A DNA stretch of 29,690 bases from JAHDCJ01 sp039028895 (GTDB taxonomy: Bacteria; Bacteroidota; Bacteroidia; Chitinophagales; Saprospiraceae), in NCBI GenBank assembly GCA_039028895.1, contig JBCCHF010000058.1, positions 1 through 29,690 on the forward strand, in the 5' to 3' direction. Each line of letters opens with the position of its first letter. The first letter of the stretch is position 1. A program made the position numbers and the translations under genes. Shown one piece after another: positions 1 to 8,684 of this stretch. Below the pieces are notes generated by a model, which worked only from the letters and a program-made list of their open reading frames with translations, did no database searches and had not been told where the DNA came from.

Positions 1-995
1 CTTAGAGTAGTATCCAGATTAGAAATAGGATTGAAACGTTTTATAGCATTAGACTGAAAACCTTGCCTTGTTTGTCTTAGAGTAGTATCCAGATTAGAAA
101 TAGGATTGAAACTAAACACAACTACTCTAAACGTTTTACTGGTTTTCACTTAGAGTAGTATCCAGATTAGAAATAGGATTGAAACCCGGATCCGTTGGGA
201 TGGAAGTTCTGAGCTATGAGCATCTTAGAGTAGTATCCAGATTAGAAATAGGATTGAAACTTGTCATTTTGAAGAACAACTACAATGTTTTCAACTTAGA
301 GTAGTATCCAGATTAGAAATAGGATTGAAACGAGATAGACAACTATGGCTCCTACGTAGCCAAGTGTCTTAGAGTAGTATCCAGATTAGAAATAGGATTG
401 AAACCGATGGTATTTTCCAAAGCAGGTACTCCAGCACCTTCTTAGAGTAGTATCCAGATTAGAAATAGGATTGAAACGGAGCCATACCTGTTGGTACATT
501 CTCAAGAGCGACCTCTTAGAGTAGTATCCAGATTAGAAATAGGATTGAAACTGGTGTTATTTACCACCCCATCAATAGCTTTTCCGGCTTAGAGTAGTAT
601 CCAGATTAGAAATAGGATTGAAACGCTTCGTCAACTTCGACAAAGTTTGGACGGATGTTGCTTAGAGTAGTATCCAGATTAGAAATAGGATTGAAACATT
701 GAGGATATAGTCAGGATGGATGTTTTCGTATTGACTTAGAGTAGTATCCAGATTAGAAATAGGATTGAAACCGTTCGTCCTTCCTGGTAAAAATAATTTT
801 TCATAGATCCTTAGAGTAGTATCCAGATTAGAAATAGGATTGAAACAAGGACTCCAACACAAATCGCATTGCTGGCTTTGACTGCCTTAGAGTAGTATCC
901 AGATTAGAAATAGGATTGAAACACTTATCCAAGTTATGCGCTTACGCGCCTCTCTAGGCTTAGAGTAGTATCCAGATTAGAAATAGGATTGAAAC
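1..995 (+). CRISPR. CRISPR array, 14 identical 37-base repeats (leader end outside window)
   Basis: Fourteen identical 37-base repeats start at 1, 76, 149, 224, 295, 368, 441, 515, 588, 661, 735, 810, 886 and 959. Each begins CTTAGAGTAG and ends GGATTGAAAC. The 13 complete spacers between them are 34-39 bases long and all differ. The 3' end ATTGAAAC matches the 8-base crRNA 5' handle known from type I and type III systems, so transcription is most likely left to right. A degenerate repeat at the right end (from 1031) marks that side as the trailer, so the leader and newest spacers lie left of base 1. The repeat has only a weak internal stem (ATCC with GGAT). No cas gene is present in the window, so the type cannot be fixed; the handle favours type I-B, I-D or III. 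Confidence 0.98.
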
Positions 996-1030
996 GGCAT
1001 TGGAGGTATCGAATCGTTTTCAGTGACTAC

Positions 1031-1053
1031 CATAGAGTAGTATCTACTCTATG
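1031..1053. repeat. Degenerate terminal CRISPR repeat turned into a perfect hairpin
   Basis: A last spacer of 35 bases (996-1030) follows the final intact repeat. The next repeat should start at 1031, and the first 14 bases there match the repeat except for one base. The sequence then turns back on itself: CATAGAGTAG, a TAT loop, then CTACTCTATG, a perfect 10-bp inverted repeat. The rest of the repeat is lost. It may simply be decay, or the hairpin may end or stabilise the pre-crRNA transcript. Confidence 0.85.
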
Positions 1054-1112
1054 TCGTATCGTCCCCCTCCAATTAGAGAGAGCCTGCCAAGACAAAAAGA
1101 CGACTAACAATC

Positions 1113-1988
1113 CTACATCACCCCCCCTCCAAGTGGAGGGGCCGGGGGAGGTGGACTCTTCCGATACCGCGAAGGCGCCACAAACTTATACTTCCGAAAC
1201 ACTCGGTTAAAATGTGTCAAATTCTCAAACCCCGTTCGATGGGCGATTTGAGAAATACTAAGATCGGTATGCAACAGGTACTGACAGGCACTTTCAACCC
1301 GTGCCGTATTCAAAAAAGTAATGAAGGTATTGCCCAGTGCCTTCTTAAACCAGCGACAAAACGACTCTGGTGTGAAATTCGTCAATCGTGCCATCTCGCT
1401 AACTGTGATCTTCCGGTCAAGATTTTCTATGATGTAGGTTGTGACCCGTTCGACTTTCGAGTGATGACTGGATGTTACTTTGGAGAAGTTGTAGTTAAAA
1501 GTGGAAAGTGTGGTTCGTTCATGACTTTGATTAAGCAGGTCGAGCAAATTGAAAAGTGCACACAACTGCTCAACATCATTCAGGTTGTCAAATATTTTTA
1601 AGTGAGTGATAACCCTTTCAGGAGGATTCGGAAAATAAAGGCCATTAGCAGAAGCCACGATCAACTGATCCAGCGTTTTTAATTCCGGTATACCGGAAAA
1701 AATATCTCGATTAAACTGAATAACGATAGCTTCGTGGAAATTTTCCGCTTTTTGTTTGTTTGACACCCAATGATGCGGCAAATGCTCTCCAACCAGTACA
1801 AGGTCCCCATCTGCATAACTGGAAATATGATTACCGATATACCGGGTACCCTCCCCCTTAACGATCAAAGTCAATTCGATCTCAGGATGGTAGTGCCAGT
1901 AAGGGTCCAATGCTTCTTCCACCACCTTGAAATAGTGAAAAGACCCTCCTGCTTTTAATGGCGATATGACTTCAAGTTCTGCTTTCAA
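1113..1988 (-). CDS. AraC-family transcriptional regulator with N-terminal cupin
   Basis: The protein has 291 residues. The N-terminal half is a cupin-type sugar-sensing domain (WHYHPEIELTLIVKGEGTRY, residues about 31-50). The C-terminal third is a two-helix-turn-helix AraC DNA-binding domain: the first HTH lies around ITVSEMARLTNFTPESFCRW and the second around LSISQIAHRTGFENLTHFNR, followed by the usual FRKYKFVAPSRYRK. A TTG at 1986-1988 is the only canonical start in the frame, because an upstream in-frame stop follows within about 25 bases and no ATG precedes the cupin. It is divergent from the PhyH operon across a 125-base gap and is its likely activator. The last residues after SRYRK (PPPPAPPLGGG) are encoded by a GC-rich palindromic repeat, so the native C-terminus was probably shorter. 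Confidence 0.92.
   Translation of the reverse strand: MKAELEVISPLKAGGSFHYFKVVEEALDPYWHYHPEIELTLIVKGEGTRYIGNHISSYADGDLVLVGEHLPHHWVSNKQKAENFHEAIVIQFNRDIFSGIPELKTLDQLIVASANGLYFPNPPERVITHLKIFDNLNDVEQLCALFNLLDLLNQSHERTTLSTFNYNFSKVTSSHHSKVERVTTYIIENLDRKITVSEMARLTNFTPESFCRWFKKALGNTFITFLNTARVESACQYLLHTDLSISQIAHRTGFENLTHFNRVFRKYKFVAPSRYRKSPPPPAPPLGGGVM
1124..1153. repeat. GC-rich palindromic intergenic element
   Basis: CCCCTCCA, AG, TGGAGGGG forms a perfect 8-bp hairpin at 1124-1141, followed by a C/G run to about 1153. A partial copy of its left side (CCCCCTCCAA) occurs at 1063-1072. Elements of this look are scattered between genes in many Bacteroidota genomes (general knowledge, not checked here). 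Here it overlaps the 3' end of the minus-strand AraC-type gene and supplies its last codons. It could also act as a terminator-like structure for that gene. Confidence 0.6.
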
Positions 1989-1991
1989 GTG

Positions 1992-2044
1992 ACTTATTTT
2001 GACGTTTTAAATGAAATAAAAGTCATGTTTTAGATAAAATAAGT
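1992..2044. promoter_or_regulatory. Nested inverted repeats between divergent regulator and operon
   Basis: ACTTATTTT (1992-2000) and AAAATAAGT (2036-2044) form a 9-bp inverted repeat. Inside it GACgTTTTA (2001-2009) faces TAAAAGTC (2017-2024). The position, between the AraC-type gene and the operon it probably controls, fits an operator. The sequence is AT-rich, so chance is a real alternative. Confidence 0.3.
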
Positions 2045-2089
2045 AAAAAAGTAGCCAATATCTGCCAAACAACTGACCATTTTTCGCAA

Positions 2090-2097
2090 TAAATTTG
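2090..2097 (+). promoter_or_regulatory. Bacteroidota -7 promoter element TAAATTTG
   Basis: It matches the TAnnTTTG consensus for the main Bacteroidota sigma factor exactly and lies 16 bases before the ATG of the first operon gene. The implied leader is only about ten bases. No good TTG is seen at the -33 spacing, which fits a promoter that needs an activator such as the adjacent AraC-type protein. Confidence 0.45.
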
Positions 2098-2113
2098 AGT
2101 TAAAAATTATTCG

Positions 2114-2935
2114 ATGGCAACCAAGGCCTTATTATCTGAAGACTATACCCTGACACCAGAGCAGGTGAATTTTTTCCAAAAAAATCGATATATCAAACTT
2201 AAATCGGTTTTTGACCGGGAGACGATTGAGTACTTTAACAAGGTGATTTCCGATAGGGTTAGTGATATGAATGATGTTGAAACGCCTCTCGAAGAGCGCA
2301 ATACTTACGGCAAGGCTTTTCTGCAATTATTCAATTTGTGGCGACACGATGATGAGATCAAGTCACTAATATTCAGTAGACGACTGGCAGGCATAGCCGC
2401 CGGACTTATGCAGGTGGAAGGCGTTAGGCTCTACCATGACCAGGCCCTGTTCAAAGAAGCAGGAGGTGGAATCACACCATGGCATGCCGATCAATACTAT
2501 TGGCCACTGGAAACTGACAAAACGATAACCATCTGGATGCCTTTACAGGAAACCCCACTCGAAATGGGGCCATTAGAATTCAGTGCCGGAAGCCACGTGA
2601 TACAGGAAGGCCGTGAACTGTCGATCAGCGATGAAAGCGAAATAGCTATCCAGAAGCGACTTCGCGTAACCGATTTCAAGCATGTCATTGAGCCATTTGA
2701 TATCGGCGAAGTGAGTTTCCACTCTGGTTGGGTGTTTCACCGCGCTGGGGCCAATACGACCAATGAAACCCGCAAGGTCATGACCATAATATACATGGAC
2801 AAAGCCATGCGATTGAAAGAGCCTTCTAACTCGGGCCAGATGAACGATTGGAAAACCTGGTGCCCAGGAGCGGAGATCGGCGAAGTGATCGACACCTGGC
2901 TCAACCCCGTCCTTTACCCTCAAAACCATTCTTGA
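2114..2935 (+). CDS. Phytanoyl-CoA dioxygenase (PhyH) family Fe(II)/2-oxoglutarate oxygenase
   Basis: The protein has 273 residues, the usual size for the family, and no signal peptide, so it is cytoplasmic. The iron-binding triad is visible: His124 and Asp126 in PWHADQYYW, and His209 in FHSGWVFHRAGANTT. Arg220 is placed to bind the 2-oxoglutarate carboxylate. PhyH enzymes hydroxylate or demethylate small molecules using O2 and 2-oxoglutarate. It is the first gene of the operon, and its stop codon touches the ATG of the alcohol dehydrogenase. That coupling suggests it makes an alcohol or aldehyde handled by the next enzyme. The substrate is unknown; a sugar or a sugar substituent such as an O-methyl group is an inference from the locus. 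Confidence 0.9.
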   Translation: MATKALLSEDYTLTPEQVNFFQKNRYIKLKSVFDRETIEYFNKVISDRVSDMNDVETPLEERNTYGKAFLQLFNLWRHDDEIKSLIFSRRLAGIAAGLMQVEGVRLYHDQALFKEAGGGITPWHADQYYWPLETDKTITIWMPLQETPLEMGPLEFSAGSHVIQEGRELSISDESEIAIQKRLRVTDFKHVIEPFDIGEVSFHSGWVFHRAGANTTNETRKVMTIIYMDKAMRLKEPSNSGQMNDWKTWCPGAEIGEVIDTWLNPVLYPQNHS

Positions 2936-4042
2936 ATGGAAGCCGCCTCCCCGATTATCGCAAAAGCCGCCATTACTGATGGTAAAGGCAATTTTAGTAT
3001 TGAAGAAATAGTCGTTAGCCAACCCGGTCCCGACGAAGTGTTGGTGGAAGTCAAAGCTGCCGGTATTTGCCATACTGACTGGGATTCCCTAACCTGGGCT
3101 GATCGCTTTACATGGAGCGATCATATGATCCTGGGGCACGAAGGTGCTGGCATTGTAACATCAATTGGTAGCAACGTCAACCATGTTAAAGTCGGTGATC
3201 CTGTCCTGTTGAACTGGGCGATTCCCTGTGGTTCATGCTTTCAATGCCTGCATGGTAACTATTCTATCTGCGAAGATGATCACCATGCCAGTCACGAAAC
3301 AACAAAATGGAATAACAAACCCATCCAACGCTCTTTTGCAATTGGCACCATGTCCACGCACACTGTGGTGAAAAAGGAAGCTGTCATCCGAATTGATGTA
3401 GAAATTTCCTTCGCCTCTGCCTCAATTGTCGGATGTGGTGTGATGACCGGATATGGGTCGGCTGTAAAAGCAGCTAAGGTGACGGCTGGTTCCTCTGTAG
3501 CGGTAATTGGCTGTGGAGGGGTGGGACTCAACGTCATCCAGGGTGCGAGGATTGCTGGTGCTGAGCGCATCATAGCCATTGACCTGATGCCATCTCGTCT
3601 AGAAATGGCCCGCCAGTTTGGTGCGACCCATGCCATTCAACCTGATCGCGATGACAAAGACCTCATCACGACACACGAAGAAGTCAAAAAACTGACCGAT
3701 GGACGGGGTGCTGACTTTGCTTTTGAATGCACCGGGGTGCCGGCTTTGGGTGCAGCACCTTTGAGGCTTGTTCGCAATGCCGGTGTTGCCATTCAGGTAA
3801 GTGGTATTGAAGAGGATCTCACTATTGATATGAACCTGTTTGAGTGGGACAAGGTCTATATGAATCCCCTTTACGGGAAATGCAATCCTGCGGTCGATTT
3901 TCCAAAACTTTTCCGTTTGTATCAAAAAGGCGATCTCCTGTTGGATGAACTGGTAACACAAACCTATTCACTCGACAATTTGGATTTGGCATTCAGGGAT
4001 ATGCTGGATGGCAAAAATGCAAAAGGTGTAATTCTGTTCTAA
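2936..4042 (+). CDS. Zinc-dependent alcohol dehydrogenase (medium-chain, class III-like)
   Basis: The protein has 368 residues and is full length. The catalytic zinc ligands are Cys45 (AAGICHTDWD), His68 with Glu69 (LGHEGAG) and Cys167 (VGCGVMTGYG). The structural zinc site is Cys98, Cys101, Cys104 and Cys112. The Rossmann nucleotide-binding motif is VIGCGGVGLNVIQGA, with Asp at the end of the second strand (IIAIDL), favouring NAD over NADP. Class III enzymes oxidise S-hydroxymethyl-thiols (formaldehyde adducts) or primary alcohols. Its ATG directly follows the oxygenase stop codon, so the two are translationally coupled. Next comes an esterase of the kind that, in other organisms, hydrolyses S-formyl-thiols. 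An NAD-linked sugar or aliphatic alcohol dehydrogenase role cannot be excluded. Confidence 0.93.
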   Translation: MEAASPIIAKAAITDGKGNFSIEEIVVSQPGPDEVLVEVKAAGICHTDWDSLTWADRFTWSDHMILGHEGAGIVTSIGSNVNHVKVGDPVLLNWAIPCGSCFQCLHGNYSICEDDHHASHETTKWNNKPIQRSFAIGTMSTHTVVKKEAVIRIDVEISFASASIVGCGVMTGYGSAVKAAKVTAGSSVAVIGCGGVGLNVIQGARIAGAERIIAIDLMPSRLEMARQFGATHAIQPDRDDKDLITTHEEVKKLTDGRGADFAFECTGVPALGAAPLRLVRNAGVAIQVSGIEEDLTIDMNLFEWDKVYMNPLYGKCNPAVDFPKLFRLYQKGDLLLDELVTQTYSLDNLDLAFRDMLDGKNAKGVILF

Positions 4043-4043
4043 A

Positions 4044-4853
4044 ATGACGTTCAGAACCATAGAAATATCCGATTCTTCATGGAATGCTGACGGACTACGA
4101 TTTGTAACTGTCAAAAGTCCCTCGCTCAAAGGCAGGGTCGATATGTCGGTTTACCTTTCAGAAAATGCAAAGGGTCTTTCAGGATTGCCGGTCATTGTGC
4201 TATTGCATGGGGTATTTGGCAGTCATTGGGCCTGGGCCTTGAAGGGTGGCGCTCACCAGGTTTTGCAGGAATTAATGGACGAAAAAACGATTAACCCTTT
4301 TGTGCTTGTCATGCCTTCTGATGGCTTGTGGGGTGATGGGAGCGGTTATGTCCCCCATCGCTTGCTCAATTTTGATAAATGGATCGGCGAAGAACTGCCA
4401 GCCCTGATTAGACAACAGTTTGCCGAGGTTGATGAGGATTCACCATTTTACATCGGTGGCTTGTCGATGGGCGGATACGGCGCTTTCAGAATTGGCCTCC
4501 TTTACAGGAAAAATTACTTCGGCATCAGCGCCCATTCGACTATGACTGCCGTAGAGCAAATGACACTCTTCGTTGAGGAAGACTGGTCGTGGTGGCCAAC
4601 GGGAAAGGATGCAATCCTCGACTTGATCAAAAATAATGGGACGCCACCTCCGTCTATTCGATTTGATTGCGGGACTGAAGACCTGCTTATTGCATACAAT
4701 CGGGAACTCCACAGGCAACTCGAAAAGCTGGGAGTAGAACACGATTATTCTGAATATCCGGGAGGACATAAATGGGCTTATTGGCACGAACACGTCCGTA
4801 AGACCTTCCTCTTTTTTAATCGCCTTTACCGGAAAAAAAATAATGACCAATGA
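4044..4853 (+). CDS. Alpha/beta-hydrolase esterase (CE1 / S-formylglutathione hydrolase-like)
   Basis: The protein has 269 residues with no signal peptide. It shows an esterase D-type fold: VIVLLHGVFGSHWAW (oxyanion region), the nucleophile elbow GGLSMGGYGAF with Ser141, the acid Asp213 in DCGTEDLL, and His242 in YPGGHKWAYW. The family holds S-formylglutathione hydrolases, acetylxylan and feruloyl esterases. It starts one base after the dehydrogenase stop, and its last codons overlap the next gene by four bases (ATGA). In this context it may release an acyl group from an oligosaccharide or hydrolyse the S-formyl product of the preceding dehydrogenase. The absence of a signal peptide favours an intracellular small substrate. 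Confidence 0.88.
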   Translation: MTFRTIEISDSSWNADGLRFVTVKSPSLKGRVDMSVYLSENAKGLSGLPVIVLLHGVFGSHWAWALKGGAHQVLQELMDEKTINPFVLVMPSDGLWGDGSGYVPHRLLNFDKWIGEELPALIRQQFAEVDEDSPFYIGGLSMGGYGAFRIGLLYRKNYFGISAHSTMTAVEQMTLFVEEDWSWWPTGKDAILDLIKNNGTPPPSIRFDCGTEDLLIAYNRELHRQLEKLGVEHDYSEYPGGHKWAYWHEHVRKTFLFFNRLYRKKNNDQ

Positions 4854-6925
4854 AAAGATCTGTAATCTTTTGCCTGGGGATATTACTTCTGTTTTTCTTT
4901 GCTTGTACAAATACTGGTAATACAATACAGCAAAACAAGGTTGAAGTTAACAACGATAAACCCAATGATCTTGCCTTGCTTACGTTTTTTGATAATCCTC
5001 GTCAACCGATATCATCAAAATTTGAGTCTTTCCCAAGTGGCATTACCAAGCCAAAAGGTTGGATACTGGATATGATGAAATCTGATCTCGAAAGGGGTGT
5101 CGTGGGTGCGCTTGACGAGCTCTACCCCGGCATTAAAGCTGATGATCTTTACCATACTGCCCGTCGTGGCGGAATGGAAGACATTCCCGAAATGGGCGAT
5201 CTGGTATTGACAGGTGCAGCCTGGGAAGCGTCCATCATGTGGTGGAATTCTGAAACATCAGGCAACTGGTGGGATGGATTTGTTAGGCATGCTTTCCTTA
5301 CCGGAAACGAATCGGCCATTGCGCAAAGCATAGCAATCATCAATAATCTCCTGGAATCACAGGACGAGGGTGGCTATATCGGTATTTATAAACCCAATTT
5401 GCGCTACCAGCATACTGGTGCCAATGGTGAACTTTGGTCCCAGGCAACTGCCTTCAGGACGATGTTAGCCTATTACGAACTGACCAGGAATGAGAAGGTA
5501 TTGGAAGCCGTTGAAAAAGCGATGGCGGTCACCATGAAAGCCTACGGGAAAGACGGCAGACATCCCTTCGACCTCGAAAGTGCTTTCGGTGGCGTGACGC
5601 ACGGCCTGATGATCACCGATGTATGTGAAACCCTTTATCGGATTACCGGAAATAAAGACTACCAGGATTATGCAGTTTGGCTATACAAAGCCTTTTCAAC
5701 CTATTCTATCAATCGGTCTTTCAACGATATGCGTTATCCTTTCCTGGTAGATCGTGATTCCTTGTTTTCCGGTCACGCAGTACACACATACGAGCATTTG
5801 CGCACATTGATCAATGCTTATTTCCATACCGGTTACCCGGAATTGGCAACTGCCTACGAGAATGCCATGTACAAACTGGGCTATTGTATTTTGCCCAGCG
5901 GAGCCGGTCATGGCAACGAATGGATCGCAGAATTGGCAGCCGATGCTACATACACAAGTTCCGAGTTTTGCACAATGCTGGAATTGCGGAATTTCTTCTG
6001 CTCCGCTGCCCAGAAAACGGGTGACATCGCATTTGCCGACAAGGCAGAAAAACTGACATTTAATGGCATGATGGGTTTCAGGAACAAGAATGGAACAGCG
6101 CTCACCTATGGAAAAGGAGACAATTGTTATGTGCTGGATGGCCACCACCACGGTAAAGATGGCAAACAAGCAGACCCACGTTACAAGTATTCACCGACAC
6201 ATTCAGAACCGGCAGTTTGCTGTGTACCGAATTACGGAAGAAATCTGCCCTACTACCTTGACAATATGTGGATGAGCTACAAGGATGGCTTGGCGGCCCT
6301 GCTTTATGGCCCATCATCTTTAAAAACGAAAATTGTGGGTCAGGAAATAGCAATCGAGCAAGTAACCAATTATCCATTTTCCGATGAGATAGAGTTTCAG
6401 GTAAGCAGTAGTGGCAAGGCTCCAATTTCAATTTACTTCAGGCAACCGGGTTGGGCCTCTTCCATTAACGTCGATGCTCCCGGTGCAGATGTTTCGCAAG
6501 AAGGTGGAATGGTCAGGGTTTCAAAATCGTGGACTAATGATGTTGTAAAGGTCACCTTTTCCAACGAGGTCAAAGCCGTACCTTTCAATACAGAAGTTTA
6601 CTTCCAGCGCGGTGCTTTGGTTTATGCTTATCCGATCGAGCATCGTGAAGAAGTGATCAAGACCTACGATGGGAGAGATTTCATAGACTATTACTGCTTC
6701 CCGGAGAATGAGAAATTCAGGACGCTTGAAAGTAGAGGAAATAATACCCTTCAGTTTACTTTCCAACAAGAAGGATTATCCGAAAATGAGTTTCCATGGC
6801 ATAACAACAAAACATCACTGAAAGGGCAATTGGTCGATTCGAAAAGTGGGGCACCGGTCGACGTGTCTCTAGTGCCAATAGGTAGTACGATTTTAAGGAA
6901 AGTGACTTTCCCTTCCGGGGAGTAG
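4850..6925 (+). CDS. GH127-like (DUF1680) glycoside hydrolase, lipoprotein
   Basis: The protein has 691 residues. The N-terminus is a lipoprotein signal with Cys19 as the lipidated residue (LFFFAC), so it is anchored in the envelope. The body is an (alpha/alpha)6 barrel of the DUF1680/GH127 type followed by beta domains. The zinc-thiolate catalytic site known from the GH127 beta-L-arabinofuranosidase appears conserved: Glu372 and Cys374 in SSEFCTML, and Cys457-Cys458 in AVCCVPNYGR. The family includes beta-L-arabinofuranosidases and 3,6-anhydro-D-galactosidases, so the exact sugar is open. The start overlaps the esterase stop (ATGA), which marks translational coupling. It lies between the esterase and GH43 genes in the operon. 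Confidence 0.88.
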   Translation: MKRSVIFCLGILLLFFFACTNTGNTIQQNKVEVNNDKPNDLALLTFFDNPRQPISSKFESFPSGITKPKGWILDMMKSDLERGVVGALDELYPGIKADDLYHTARRGGMEDIPEMGDLVLTGAAWEASIMWWNSETSGNWWDGFVRHAFLTGNESAIAQSIAIINNLLESQDEGGYIGIYKPNLRYQHTGANGELWSQATAFRTMLAYYELTRNEKVLEAVEKAMAVTMKAYGKDGRHPFDLESAFGGVTHGLMITDVCETLYRITGNKDYQDYAVWLYKAFSTYSINRSFNDMRYPFLVDRDSLFSGHAVHTYEHLRTLINAYFHTGYPELATAYENAMYKLGYCILPSGAGHGNEWIAELAADATYTSSEFCTMLELRNFFCSAAQKTGDIAFADKAEKLTFNGMMGFRNKNGTALTYGKGDNCYVLDGHHHGKDGKQADPRYKYSPTHSEPAVCCVPNYGRNLPYYLDNMWMSYKDGLAALLYGPSSLKTKIVGQEIAIEQVTNYPFSDEIEFQVSSSGKAPISIYFRQPGWASSINVDAPGADVSQEGGMVRVSKSWTNDVVKVTFSNEVKAVPFNTEVYFQRGALVYAYPIEHREEVIKTYDGRDFIDYYCFPENEKFRTLESRGNNTLQFTFQQEGLSENEFPWHNNKTSLKGQLVDSKSGAPVDVSLVPIGSTILRKVTFPSGE

Positions 6926-6957
6926 AAGAATTTTTATTTTGGTAAAAAGACCTGTGT

Positions 6958-8640
6958 ATGAAAGCGTACCACTATTTACTTTTCATGATTTTGTTGATCC
7001 CGGCCTTTGTTGTGGGACAACAGACTTTCTCAAATCCAATAATCCCGGGAGGTTATCCTGATCCTTCAATTTGTAGAGTAGGAGAAGATTTTTACATCGT
7101 CAATTCTTCCTTCGAATATTTTCCAGGGTTACCGATTCATCACTCCAAAGACCTGGTCAACTGGGAGCTCGTGGCCTATGGTTTACATCGTGAAGACCAA
7201 TGCATCAGTCCGAATAATTTAGTGGATGTGCAACAACGAGGGGGCATCCATGCCCCGACGATTCGGTATCATGATGGCCGATTTTATATTATCACCACCA
7301 ATGTTTACCAGCCAATTGACCCAAATGAGTCCACCCAGTTCATCAATTTCATAATTACCTCAGAAAACATCGAAGGCCCATGGTCAGAGCCCCACCACAT
7401 CGAAGATGCTCCTGGCATTGATCCTGATTTGTTTTTTGACGACGACGGTAAAGTCTGGTACGTTGGTAATCACGGCCCAGCTGATCCCAATTTCCCGGGT
7501 GAAGGTGAAATTTGGTTGCAAGAGCTCGACCTTGACAACTTTAAGTTAATCGGAAATCGCCATTTTCTATGGAGAGGTGCCTGTCAGGGGGTTTGGGCCG
7601 AAGGGCCCCATATGTACAAAAAGGATGGTTGGTATTATTTGCTGATTGCAGAAGGGGGAACGAGTTTTAACCATGCTGTAATGATCGCCATAAGTGATAA
7701 GGTTACTGGGCCTTACATTTCAAATCCGAGGAATCCGATACTGACCACCAGGCATCTATCTTATAATAACTGGGTCAATAGCACGGGCCACGCTGATATG
7801 GTGGAATTGCCCGATGGCAGATGGTATATGGTTGCCCTGGGTATTCGTGGTGAAGAGGGTTATCATTCAAATATGGGACGTGAGTCGCATTTGATACCCG
7901 TTCAATGGGAGCACGAGCCTTTTGAATGGAAAGAGATTAAGCATGAGTACCCCGTAGCTGCTCCTGAAACAGGACGGGTTGAGCGCTATACACCACTTCC
8001 ATTCCCCGATAAACCACAACTCAGAAACGATGCATTTTTTGATAATTTTGATTCTGAAACGCTTCATCTCGAATGGAATTTCAGGAGAGTGCCTCTCGAT
8101 AAAGTTTATTCACTTACAGAGCGGAAAGACTGGTTGCGTCTTTACCAAAATCCGGAAACGATAACTATGCGGGGAAGGTGTAGTCAAATGGGTTTTCGCC
8201 AAAAAGAAACTGATTTTGAATACCAGACCAAAATGAATTTCCTTCCGGAAAATGAAAATTCGGAAGCCGGTATCAGCCTGTTTTTGCAAGATGATAATTA
8301 TATCAATTTCACTGTTGTGAAAAAAGAAGGGAAACCCGTCTTGCAACTCAAAATCAATGAGCGAAAGAAAGATGCTTATATCTTAAAATCTGAAGCATTG
8401 GAATCCTACACGGGGGATCTCATTTTCAAAGTGGTGTCCCAAAATAACAAGTATCAATATCTCTACTCTGTAAACGGCGGAATGACATTCATCAAATTTG
8501 AAGAAACCGCTTCCGACCTGATCATTTGTCATGGATATACTGGCGCCTACCTTGGGCTCTATACCTCGGGTAATGGTACTGAGTCTAAAGAATACACTGA
8601 TTTTGACTGGGTTTCTTACAAAGGATTTCCTGACTATTGA
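6958..8640 (+). CDS. GH43 family glycoside hydrolase (beta-xylosidase / alpha-L-arabinofuranosidase type)
   Basis: The protein has 560 residues with a Sec signal peptide (residues 1-20, ending FVVGQ). The five-bladed propeller has the GH43 catalytic triad: base Asp35 (GGYPDPS), pKa-tuning Asp155 (GIDPDLFFDDDG) and acid Glu215 (WAEGPHM). Residues about 345-560 form a C-terminal beta-sandwich of the type attached to GH43 xylosidases. GH43 enzymes remove xylose or arabinose from oligosaccharides. It sits 32 bases after the GH127-like gene and 44 before the sulfatase, within the same operon. The fine specificity cannot be read from sequence. Confidence 0.93.
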   Translation: MKAYHYLLFMILLIPAFVVGQQTFSNPIIPGGYPDPSICRVGEDFYIVNSSFEYFPGLPIHHSKDLVNWELVAYGLHREDQCISPNNLVDVQQRGGIHAPTIRYHDGRFYIITTNVYQPIDPNESTQFINFIITSENIEGPWSEPHHIEDAPGIDPDLFFDDDGKVWYVGNHGPADPNFPGEGEIWLQELDLDNFKLIGNRHFLWRGACQGVWAEGPHMYKKDGWYYLLIAEGGTSFNHAVMIAISDKVTGPYISNPRNPILTTRHLSYNNWVNSTGHADMVELPDGRWYMVALGIRGEEGYHSNMGRESHLIPVQWEHEPFEWKEIKHEYPVAAPETGRVERYTPLPFPDKPQLRNDAFFDNFDSETLHLEWNFRRVPLDKVYSLTERKDWLRLYQNPETITMRGRCSQMGFRQKETDFEYQTKMNFLPENENSEAGISLFLQDDNYINFTVVKKEGKPVLQLKINERKKDAYILKSEALESYTGDLIFKVVSQNNKYQYLYSVNGGMTFIKFEETASDLIICHGYTGAYLGLYTSGNGTESKEYTDFDWVSYKGFPDY

Positions 8641-8684
8641 TTTCCACAATGCCTTTAAATAACTGAATTCAAAAAACTAGACCA

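Noticed and set aside
662..862. Minus-strand open frame within the CRISPR array
   Set aside because: It is a translation of repeats and spacers (the same peptide recurs with each repeat), not a gene.
1212..1601. Plus-strand frame of 129 codons
   Set aside because: It lies entirely opposite the AraC-type gene, whose motifs are clear; no recognisable protein features.
2573..3073. Minus-strand frame of 166 codons across the oxygenase/dehydrogenase junction
   Set aside because: It is antisense to two well-supported genes and spans their boundary.
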